Below are positions 12,053 through 23,200 of a stretch of 64,000 nucleotides of DNA, in pieces; position 1 is the stretch's first letter, and every line of letters starts with the position of its first letter. The notes under the pieces were generated by a model. The model was given only the letters and a program-made list of their open reading frames with translations. It did not search any database and was not told the DNA's origin. This DNA is from Siphonodentalium dalli (taxonomy: Eukaryota; Mollusca; Scaphopoda; Gadilida; Siphonodentaliidae): assembly GCA_032622095.1 (NCBI GenBank), contig CP136061.1, positions 93,803,345 to 93,867,344 of the forward strand, given 5' to 3'. A program made the position numbers and the translations under genes.

Positions 12053-12414
12053 TCATCGATGTATTTTTTTTAATCCGTGACGTCATTTTGGGGAAGCTCT
12101 TCGCTGAACAGAAATGCTTTTGGCGACATTAGCTCCAGACTCTATATTTCAAATTTAGAGTCGACGTTCACCCAGACTGCTCCAATCCCTACACAAAAAC
12201 AGTTCCCTTTACGACTAATGCAAGGGCGCTGAAGTAGATCTGTATTTCATACGGACACATGGCACCTTTGTAGAAAACAATGACATCTTCTGATTCCGAA
12301 AATTCATTGTATTTCTGATTATAGCTGCGTAAACGGCATTGTCGCTTGTTTTTCTTCTACCAAAAGCGATAAAAAACCTCCTTGCACTGTCAAATGTAGC
12401 AGAATGTCCAAAAA

Positions 12415-12685
12415 AACAATTTGTATACTTTGAAGTGATAAAATGCTTCTGGCAAACCATCGACATGACCTCTACCGCCACTAATCAGGAGCAAATGTCA
12501 CCCTCTTTCTCATTGGGCGAGATTTCATATACATAATGTATTTTTTCCTAACCGTGTTTTCGTAAACAAAGCCACATGAATCATCAGTTGACAAGATTGC
12601 TGCAATCAATGATGCAATTCGAGGTCATGTCGATGGTTCGCCGCAAAAGAATTCTATCCCTTCAAAGTATACAAAAGGTTTATAT
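12415..12685. repeat. Inverted repeat pair, intergenic
   Basis: ttgtatactttgaagtgata ... ccatcgacatgacct (12419-12469) is mirrored at 12625-12675. Open frames here are explained by it. Confidence 0.75.
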
Positions 12686-12794
12686 CTATGTTCCACTGCA
12701 TTGTACATGGTAAGGAGGGTTTTATCACTTTTGGAAGTAAAAAACAGCCAAGAGGTTAGTTCCAGTTGTTGCAATTAATTTAAGTCTTGTGTCC

Positions 12795-13034
12795 AGGCCT
12801 GAAAATATGGTGCCGGACATTAATAGAATGAGGTCCTCAGAGGGTGAATTCAGTGATGCTTCCCTCGCACCCTCTGGGGACCTCATTTTGCTTCGACCTA
12901 ATCTTCTGGGAAGTGTATAGTCTCAAATTAACATCTTCAACTGAGAAACTTCAATCTGATCCTAGGTCTCCCATAACAGTTGAGACCTAAGCAAAACGAG
13001 GTTCCCAGAGGGTGAATTTGGTGTCGATAGTTCC
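12795..13034. mobile_element. Family G hAT-like MITE, decayed
   Basis: Contains aggcctgaaaatatggtg, 'ggtgaattcagtgatgc' and the long-form middle ('actgagaaacttcaatctga'). Right end missing. Confidence 0.75.
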
Positions 13035-13325
13035 ACCGTGTGGCATATAGCTCAGACTTTACAAAGTAAAGTTGAGCTAAATACGGTCAGAGAAACCGAT
13101 AATCAACTTTGTGTGGCCTTGCAGACAGGAAAAAGAAACTGAGTACAGAAAATATAAGATTTTATTTACAATAAATATATATATATATGTACATATAAAC
13201 ATTCAGAAATGTGAAAGACGCATATATAGGAAGACTAGATTGTCATATGGAGAATAATTTATGGTAGAAAAGCAATTCTATAGTTATTGAATGGTTTATT
13301 GCTCGCTTATAATCCACTGAATGGG

Positions 13326-13525
13326 TAATAATTATTAACCCATAGGGAGACTCAGAGAATGCACTGGCTTACAAGGTCAAGGTAAATATTAATAGGCCAA
13401 GGTATGCTCTTATATATGTTAGGCACCTTATGGGAGACTCGCATATATAAGAGACTGCATTGGCATAGGGTTTTTCATAAAATTTCAGGAAGCTCCAGTC
13501 AGGAATGAGCTGTTGGTGAAGCAAT
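13326..13525. mobile_element. Family C fragment
   Basis: Partial left palindrome, 'cttacaaggtcaaggtaaat' spacer, one palindrome, then 'aaaatttcaggaagctccag'. Outer TTAA ends are missing. Confidence 0.75.
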
Positions 13526-14252
13526 TGATTCAATATCTTTTTAAGTTCACATGACATGGTCTGTGGTTTCATTGCAATTATGATAAGGATCGAACAACAG
13601 AATTTTCATTTTGAACCAACAAGCTTGGTTATCTATATTACCTCTCCAATGTTGAATCTATCACATATATACACAGAATGACAGAAGTGTGCATATGGGG
13701 TTGTAAATACCACACGAGTGCCATATTGGCAAACCGATTCACACACGTGTCATTCTATGTTTATTACACTCCACCCATCACAGAATCCATTTATTGAAAG
13801 AAAAAAAAATACGTTCAACATTTATGAAATTCAGAAAAAGACATGGCTTGTCATGTGATGATTTTGTAGTTTCACAGTTGGAATGCACGTAATTAACTTG
13901 ATCAGAATCAAAATATGACATGACAGGAACAATGCAATTCTAGAAGTATTGACACAATACAATTTTTTTTTTTATAATTTTAAGTTAGACACCTTGAAAT
14001 TGATATGCCAACAATATTTTGTGATGCATATGCTAAATATATACAATTTTACAGCTTATAAACAAATAATTACCTGAAATCGTTGCAGTGTAATGGTAGA
14101 TACTTGTAGAATTACACGGTTTCCGCTACGGCTGGGGGAATGGTACCCCTATAGCCACTGGGGAATTCTCAGTCCATCAACAATCTCCATATTTCTAATA
14201 GTATTAACCGATAGTAAATCAGTTGATAATTTTAATCCAAGTTCTGAACATC

Positions 14253-14358
14253 TACAGTAATGCCCTAAATAATCGACTCCTTAACCACATCAGAATTTTA
14301 TGGGTAATTTTTCAGGATTTAGTCGGAAATATGGCTTGTTGCCATTCATCAGAAAGCT
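14253..14358. mobile_element. Family F half element
   Basis: Only the left arm (tacagtaatgccctaaataa to atcagaaagctctta). Confidence 0.78.
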
Positions 14359-14485
14359 CTTACTGAGAGCTAATATAAGTAGATAATTTGTTTTATCTAT
14401 TTGAAGGGTCAAGTAATGTAAGGGTGTTTTCATCTAACACTACATATAACCATTGATACCGTAAATTTTATGACAATACATCAAG

Positions 14486-14933
14486 TTAAAGGTACTCAAT
14501 CTGATCAGACGCTCATAAATTACTATTTCTTTGGCTTCGGGGTAAAAAATATTTGGAACCCACCCATCAAAGCTCAGAGTGATTAGATATTGATGTTTGA
14601 AGTTTGCTATTTCTATTGTTTGTGGACCAGATAAAAAAATAAAATCAAGTGGTTATTATTGTTAATAGTAAGATGGATAACTCGAAAATCAAGTGGTTAC
14701 TATTAACAATAATAACCACTTGATTTTCGAGTTATCCATCTTACACCCGCCATTTGTCTGTTTGAGCACGTGGTTCTGACCAACATCTCCATAAATTAAC
14801 AAACTTAAAAAATCAATATCTGATCACTCTGATCTTTGATGTGTGGGTTCCTCGACTCGAATCAAATATTGTTTACCCCCGAAGCCAAAGAAATAGTAAT
14901 TTAGGGGTGCTTAATCGGATTGAGTACGTTTAA
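14486..14933. mobile_element. Family A foldback MITE
   Basis: TTAA-flanked. The centre holds an extra inverted duplication of the 'aaaatcaagtggttatta' segment (14640-14740). Confidence 0.85.
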
Positions 14934-15297
14934 TCTGAGGATCGGATGGGGGAATATGTCGGAGGAGAAATTTGGGTGAGGGGAAAGGGACCATAAAAGG
15001 GACCTGCAGCCCCTCTAGCAGAGACACTGAGAAATAACTAACTTGTGATGATTGTATTTTATTTCAATTAGTACAACTGGTCTGTTAATGCACCATTAAT
15101 TCATCTGAGCATCTCCCCCCACCCAATGCACCTCCACCAATCCCCCCACATAGCCTTGCCATGTGTCGGTGTTTGAAAATAGGCAAGCTGATTTCATGAG
15201 CATTTTGCATACAATGTCTACAATGCACTCAGTACCGAGAGCAGATACGCTAAAACCTTTATGTTTCAACAATATGATATTTCTATTGATTTTCTAG

Positions 15298-15752
15298 CAA
15301 GCCTGCAAATAGCGTGTATGTCATTTGCAGAATGAGGTCCACAGAGGGTGAATTTTGTGATGCTATCCTGCACAGCAGGCTAGCATCACCAAATTCACCC
15401 TCTGGAGACCTCATTCTGCTTAGGCCTAATCTTCTGGGATGTATTTATGGTATGAAATTAACATTGTTTTAGTTACATTTTCCCTTCTATATCTCCCTGG
15501 GAAGTTTCTATATCCCCTAATTTGCAGAAGATAAAATGCATAATCGAGGTGCCCAATGGGTGAACATCACCAACTTCAACTGGGGAACTTCAATCTGATC
15601 CTAGGTCTACCATACAATTGAGGGCCTAAGCAGAATGAGGTCCCCAGAGGGTGAATTTGGTGATGCTAGCCTGCTGTGCGGGGTAGCATCACTAAATTCA
15701 CCCTCTGGGGACCTCATTCTGCAAATGACAAAACACACTATTTGCAGGCTTG
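15298..15752. mobile_element. Family G hAT-like MITE, long form, with 8-bp duplication
   Basis: Ends CAAGCCTGCAAATAG / CTATTTGCAGGCTTG; flanked on both sides by TTTTCTAG. The left and right thirds each fold into a hairpin around gatgcta...tagcatc. Confidence 0.92.
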
Positions 15753-16035
15753 TTTTCTAGTTTTGTTTTTAAACCAGACCACTTTGATTTTTCTTGATAT
15801 CATGGAGCATTCTCTTTCCACTGGTAACTAACATCGACCATACTGCACAATAGAATCAGGGGCTTGAATACTGTGGCTTTGTTTGTTTGATACTTTTTAT
15901 TAAACTGTAGAAAGTTAAAGGTGCAGCAAGCTCTAACGGAGTCATCATCTACTCACTGAATAGGTAAGCAGTATTGTAAAGGTTGGATAACTCTGGATTA
16001 CAAATGGAAAATTGGATGAGGGGGGCTTTTAAACT

Positions 16036-16186
16036 CAAGCCTGCAAATAGTGTGTCTGTCATTTGCAGAATGAGGTTTCCAGAGGGTGAATTTGGTGATG
16101 CTAGCCCGCTGTGTGGGATAGCATCACTAAATTCGCCCTCTGGGGACCTCATTCTGCAAATGACAGACACGCTATTTGCAGGCTTG
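16036..16186. mobile_element. Family G MITE, short form
   Basis: 151 bases; one hairpin only; flanked by TTTAAACT / TTTAAACG (7 of 8). About 790 bases past the receptor stop codon. Confidence 0.9.
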
Positions 16187-16594
16187 TTTAAACGGTGAAT
16201 TTCTCTTCCAATGTATTTTAGACATTTACATCTTCAAGAGAAACCTGTGACTTTAATACCTGTCTAAATTTATATTGTGGACAAATGGAAAATTGAGTTT
16301 TTAATTCTTGGACAATTTTGGATGAGTTTAAACGAAAACAAAAAGATTTATGAGCCCCTCTTCTGGTGAAAAAACAGAATTTTGAAAGACCAGGTATACA
16401 ATAGAAGTTTGTCTATCTTGAGAATTCAGATTTGTAATTGTGGTTTTCGAATCATAATTTATCTGTAATGCCGTGTAAATTTTAAATATAGTGTATCTCT
16501 GCCTAATAAGTTTAATATAGATTCCAGGGTATACATTATAATTAATAAATATTAATCGAAGACACCTGTCCGGAAATGCTTCTATCAATTAATA

Positions 16595-16865
16595 TTTATT
16601 TTATTTAGATTTTTTTCTGGGTGTAATACATACAACTTTCGGGACAGTTGTATGGACTACTTTTAGAAAACAAACTTCTGGCAATCACGTGGAAATAATT
16701 GGAGAGTACCAAGAAGGAGAACTCTATCTACCCACAATCAAGACAAATTTAATTTTAACTAAGAGATTTCACCGCAAAATAAATCACTTTATTATATTAT
16801 GCCTTTATAGACAAATAATATACAAAATCTTCAGTTTTATCTGATTTTATTCACAAAATATCTAC
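16595..16865. repeat. Sequence repeated inverted at 30.69-30.96 kb
   Basis: 'tatgcctttatag', 'tcttcagttttatctg' and 'accaagaagga' recur in order on the opposite strand at 30688-30965. It occupies the presumed 3' UTR of the receptor. Confidence 0.8.
16788..16793 (-). promoter_or_regulatory. Candidate poly(A) signal of the aGPCR gene
   Basis: AATAAA on the - strand about 185 bases past the stop codon; another is at 16595-16600. It lies in a stretch that recurs inverted at 30.69-30.96 kb, so it could belong to an inserted repeat. Confidence 0.25.
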
Positions 16866-16976
16866 TTGTAGTTGTGAAATCGAGTTTCATAAAAATGATG
16901 TTGTTGTAATTGTGGCCAGGTAGAGATACACTATCTTTAAACGATTCTATGTGATATATTATCTTGATAATTCACA

Positions 16977-17281
16977 TTAAATTTTGTAATTATGATTGTC
17001 GAAACATAATTTATCTTTAATGATGGTGGAATTTTTTAATGATTTTTTCTGACTTAACGTGCTTTGGAATGAATTTGACGTGGTTGCAGACAGTGAACGG
17101 CCCTTCTGTAATGGCGTCTTCTTGCAGCAGAGATACAGCCACTGTTCCCGCACCTTCTCTTTCCTCGCGACCAACATAATGAACATGAAGAAACCCTGTA
17201 AAGTGTTTGTGATGGTAAAGATGTACTGGAACACTAAGCTAGCATCCTCAATGGCGAGGTATCCGAATACCCATGTTAATC
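16977..17281 (-). CDS. aGPCR exon 18 (last): helices 6-7 and tail
   Basis: Acceptor gtctttacag. Encodes GLTWVFGYLAIEDASLVFQY (helix 6 end), TNTLQGFFMFIMLVARKEKV (helix 7), WLYLCCKK and a Ser/Thr/Lys-rich tail ending HNYKI and TAA. Its acceptor and first ~32 bases are the seed of the adjoining 58-bp array. Confidence 0.95.
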
Positions 17282-20200
17282 CTGTAAAGACAAAATATCA
17301 CACTGTTAATGGTGAGGTATCCAAATACCCATGTTAATCCTATAACGACAAAATATCACACTGTTAATGGTGAGGTATCCAAATACCCATGTTAATCATA
17401 TAAAGATAAAACATCACACTGTCAATGGTGAGGTATCCAAATACCCAAGTTAAAAATCCTGTAAAGACAAAATATCACACTGTTAATGGTGAGGTATCCA
17501 AATACCCATGCTAATCCTATAACGACAAAATATCACACTGTTAATGGTGAGGTATCCAAATACCCATGTTAATCCTATAATGACAAAATATCACACTGTT
17601 AATGGTGAGGTATCCAAATACCCATGTTAATCATATAAAGATAAAACATCACACTGTCAATGGTGAGGTATCCAAATACCCAAGTTAATCCTGTAAAGAC
17701 AAAATATCACACTGTTAATGGTGAGGTATCCAAATACCCATGCTAATCCTATAACGACAAAATATCACACTGTTAATGGTGAGGTATCCAAATACCCATG
17801 TTAATCCTATAAAGACAAAATATCACACTGTTAATGGTGAGGTATCCGAATACCCAAGTTAATCCTGTAAAGACAAAATATCACACTGTTAAAAATGAGG
17901 TATCCGAATACCCATGTTAATCCTGTAAAGATAAAATATCACACTGTCAATGGCGAGGTATCCGGATACCCATGTTAATCCTATAAAGACAAAACATCAC
18001 ACTGTCAATGGCGAGGTATCCGGATACCCATGTTAATCCTATAAAGACAAAATATCATACTGTTAATGGCTAGGTATCCGAATACCCATGTTAATCCTGT
18101 AAAGACAAAATACAGTAATGCTCTAAGTAATCGACTTCTTAACCACAGCAGAATTATGGGTGACTTTTCAGGATTTAGTCGGAAATATGGCTTGTTGCCA
18201 TTCATCGGAAAGCTCTCCCCGGTATCCGAATACCCATGTTAATCCTGTAAAGATAAAACATCACACTGTCAATGGCGAGGTATCGGATACCCATGTTAAT
18301 CCTATAAAGACAAAATATCACACTGTCAATGGCGAGGTATCCGGATACCCATGTTAATCCTATAAAGACAAAACATCACACTGTCAATGGCGAGGTATCC
18401 GGATACCCATGTTAATCCTATAAAGACAAAATATCACACTGTTAATGGTGAGGTATCCGAATACCCATGTTAATCCTGTAAAGATAAAATATCACACTGT
18501 TAATGGCTAGGTATCCGAATACCCATGTTAATCCTATAAAGACAAAACATCACACTGTCAATGGCGAGGTATCCGGATACCCATGTTAATCCTATAAAGA
18601 CAAAATATCACACTGTTAATGGTGAGGTATCCGAATACCCATGTTAATCCTGTAAAGATAAAATATCACACTGTTAATGGCTAGGTATCCGAATACCCAT
18701 GTTAATCCTATAAAGACAAAATATCACACTGTCAATGGTGAGGTATCCAAAGGGCCTAAGCAGAATGAGGTCCCCAGAGGGTGAATTTAGTGATGCTAGC
18801 CCACTATGCGGGATAGCGTCACTAAATTCACCCTCTGGGAACCTCATTCTGCAAATAACAGACACGCTATTTGCAGGCTTGATAATGTCCAATGTATAAG
18901 TGCAATAGATTATGATACCACACGTAAACAGAAAATTATTGAACCCTTTTGACCTGAACTTGTTAATAATTAATGCTATGACGTTGACGTTAAATTCACG
19001 TATTACATCATGATTATCACATTATAAATACTCTCCAAAGGATTAACAGTCAACATATAGGGCTATAAATGTTGAGATGACGTTAGCTTACCGAGTAAGA
19101 CGAACGTTGATATGGATGCTTGTAGATTCGCCATGGCTTTCTTCCTCGCTGATTGGTTGCTTCTGAGACCTGGAGCTCGACGAGTGATGCTGACGACGAT
19201 TATGATGAATAGCACTAGATTAGAGAGTATGATCAGTCCAATCGGCATCGCAAACGCATAGTAAAATGCAGTCAGGCTCATCCAGCAGCTGAAAGGCATA
19301 AAAAACAACATTGTAGACAGAATTTAGTTATCTGGGAATAGCCTATTGCTATATAGAGTGACTTATGTACATTGAGTAGACTGTCGTAGCTCAAACTGCA
19401 AGGTAGAGTTCTCCCGTTGCTACTCTGGCTTGACCACTGCCATCACATACTGAATGTAAGGAAATCTGACCTTTTTTTTATTAACCCTTTCATGACGGGA
19501 GCCACACTGGTGCAGCATTAAAGATCCTGTGCCAGTTTATTCTCTTATATTTGTGAGTCTCCCATAGGGAGCCTCGCAAATATAAGAGAATGCACTGGCT
19601 TATCATGTCAAAGTAAATATTGTTAGGCCAATGCATTCTCTTATATATGCGAGGCTCCCTATGGGAGACTCGCATATATATATAAGAGAATGTATTGGCA
19701 CAGGACTTTCGCAAAATTTCAGGATGCTCCAGTCATAGAAGGGTTAAGTACCTTGAGAAGACTGATGCAGCTCAAACTGCAAGGAAGAGTTATATCCTGT
19801 TGCTACGGTAGCCTGACCACTGCCATCACGTACTGAATGTAAGGAAATCTCACATTTGTTTTATTAAAGTTTTTTTCAGTTACAATTCATTTTGCATTAT
19901 TCTGAGAAACTAAGCTTTCCATATTCAATTGGAAATAAAATAAGTCCGAATTGTCCTATATAATTATAGTAGAGCATAATTAGTCCCGACAAATGTGATT
20001 CACCAGAAGTAAATAAAATGAGTATCGGAAATGAGCTTGGTATACCTTTTGCTAAATCCCAAAACAACTTCAATTTGTAGGAAATGTTCTCTTTGGTGGA
20101 ATTATGTTGAGTAATCTTGAATCCATTAGATTTGTCAGAAGATAGAGAAGAACAAGTGATTAGAAGCAACACATTGGTGTTATTGTATGTAATACAATTT

Positions 20201-23200
20201 CAATGCAATGGACCCGTCTGAATGCTACTTAACACACATTACATGTTACACACATCTGAGGCTAAACCTGACTACAGTAGATGAAACTAAACCTTGTGGG
20301 AGATACTCACTATTTCTCTCCTCCTATATACAGCGTGTGATCATAGCCAGCAATCACAGCTACAGGTATCATCGGTGTACCTGAAATTGACAAGTTGAAA
20401 TAATCAGCATAAGGCCAAAATATTATTTGAGTCTCAAGAATGCACCACATTGAAATAAATGGCCTGCATTGACGTTTTATTTCAATTTTTGATATTATGA
20501 CCAAAAAAGTTAAAACAAAAATAAAAACAAATATTTTTTTTTAATAATTATTTCGGTATGTTTTTACTAACGTTTCCATATGTATCGAGCATTAATTTCA
20601 AAATACATGAACTCTTAACATATCAAATGTGTTAGGTGCGCAGATTGACTATCATGTATACATATAAAGACATTGAACATTAAGTAGATGACAACATTGA
20701 AGAAAATGATTAGCTGATCATCACAGTCTGGTGTACTAGTTCTGACGCCAGAACAATTGAATTATGTGTATTTCTTACAAGCATTTCAACACCAAAGATT
20801 TTACCACGATTTATCATGCTTTACATATGAATAATGGTGTTGATATACAGTAATGCTCTAATTAATCGACCTCTTAACCAAAGCAGAATTATGGGTAACT
20901 TTTCAGGATTTAGTCGGAAATATGGCTTGTTGCCATTCATCGGAAAGCTCTCCCCGAGAGCTTTCCGATGAATGGCAACAAGCCATATTTCCGACTAAAT
21001 CCTGAAAAGTTACCCATAATTCTGCTTTGGTTAAGAGGTCGATTAATTAGAGCATTACTGTATGTTGTATGTAAATATAATTGTCTATTCAGTCTCCATT
21101 TCCATAATTTATGTAACTCGATCATTATCATAACCAATCTAATTTTTCTTGTGGTTTGATATAATCTCAGGAGTCATACTATTTATTGCTCAGCAAGCCT
21201 GAGTCTAGTGTGCCTGTCATTTGCAAAATGAGGTCTCCAGAGGGTGAATTTAGTGACGCTATCCCGCACAGTGGGCTAGCATCACTAAATTCACCCTCTG
21301 GGGACCTCATTTTGCTTAGGTCTTATCTTTTGTGGAAAGTTTCTTTATCATCAAATTTCTATAGAAACGTCTGCACATAGATTCTATTTCTTTTTTAGTT
21401 TAGTTTCTCTATATCTCCAAATTGGCAGATGACACATTGCATAATCGAGATTACCAATGGGTGTACATCACAATATTCACCATTTGGGAACTTCAATCTG
21501 AGTCTATGTCTACCATAGCAGATGTGGCCATACAGAATGAGGTCCCCAGATGTTGAATTTGGTGATGCTAGCCCACTACGTGGGATAGCGTCACTATATT
21601 CACCCTCTGGGGACCTCAATCTGCAAATGACAGGCACACTAAACTCAAGCTTGTTGCTCAGTTTTGAAATATTGCTGCGTGAATTTAAATATGAGTAAAG
21701 AATGCATAATGTGGGGTATAATGTGCATATAGGTCACAATCGTCACATCTATATCAGACTTTCATTTTTGAGGCGCGCGATCGCTCTTGCGCACCATCGC
21801 GCGGCTAAAATTGAAAACCAGCGATGGATTGCGCACCTAGGCCAAATACAGAGAGCGAACCTGATAACGCTATTTTCAGTGTCTACCCATGAATTCTCCG
21901 AAACCAACATTCATTGTCGGCATACATCAAAAGGTGAGTCCCTCGTGCCACGATGATTGGCAGTTTAAGTTATTTGAGGTCACACGGTGTGACGTGTCGA
22001 ATGCACTATCTGAGACTGAATGACTCGAAGCTAAAAATACATTTCTATGTATGGCTTATGACGTCACATAAATTCCTGGAAAATCAAAGCGAGACCACGT
22101 GGCCGGGATATGTTGATATTTATTCTGTCAGCATGGAATCGGAGTATTAAATTGATTCCTTATTAATAATTATGAATTACAATTAATATAGGAGCATGTA
22201 CAATATAAAACATAGTGTGTAACATTCACTTGTGCTTATGGATAGTGGATTAAGCAGTGTTAAACCATCAAAGAGATTCACTGGACATCGATCGTGAGTA
22301 AACTAATTCAATTTACGCGGCATTTATGAATGTATTTCCGCTGTTTATTTTATCGTGATAGAAACCGCACACCTGGCCAAAACCCAGCGAGTGGGACTCT
22401 GCGCGCCTACATTTTCTAAAAATGAAAGTCTGCTATATATGTTAAAATTTTGGAATATGGGAATTTTTTTTAACAAATTAGAGTTAGATTTAATAAAAGG
22501 TCGCCGACCAAAATGTCCCCACGACAAAGGTGGCAGGGAGGAGTTGATTACACCAATATGATACAACGTGATTATTAATTAGATATCACATTTTTGCCTT
22601 GAGTGACCTATTATCGACCTTGGCTGATATCACTCCAAACTCGGCTGATAACCCACTAATCTCGGCTGATAACCCACCAAAATCGGCTGATATCAGTTGT
22701 TATGTCACTAAGCGAAACGTAATGTTTATGTCCAACATAACGGCCATTCGGGGGATGCAGTGACAGTGATAGTCCGACATAACAACAATTTCAAAATTTA
22801 CTTGAAGTAATGGCCAGGAGTGTTTCATGCCATTTCTAACTGGTGTTTACGCTGTAATTTCAATGAAAATCATGAATATCTACATGGACATATAATGTAC
22901 ATAGTCATACACCAAGTTACAACTCGTCAAAATCTTATTTAAAATTAGTTATTTCGTTTATATTCTACCTGCATGCTGTACATTCAATCTTATGTTTACA
23001 ACAATGAACTGACACTGAAATGGATAGTAATGGTATTAAATAAATATAGTTGATCTAATTAATAAGAAAGTTATTACTTGGTTAGTTTGATACCAGCCGA
23101 GGCACATCGGCCTTCGATCTTTGGTCTCAGGCTGATATGAAGTTACAGTAATGCCCTAATTAATCGACTGCTTAACCACAGCAGAATTATGGGTAACTTT

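Larger units (their letters stand above)
10895..14485. other. Intergenic region between convergent genes
   Basis: Contains the possible ZAD-like fragment, the inverted repeat at 12.4-12.7 kb, a decayed G element, a (ta)n run at 13180, a C fragment and a half F element. No intact gene seen. Confidence 0.6.

Noticed and set aside
18005-18357. Open frames containing GLTWVFGYLAI-like peptides, as if a second receptor gene
   Set aside because: They are units of the 58-bp array copied from the last receptor exon, not an independent gene.
17230-18758. A CRISPR-like array
   Set aside because: Repeats are contiguous without unique spacers, and the host is an animal genome.
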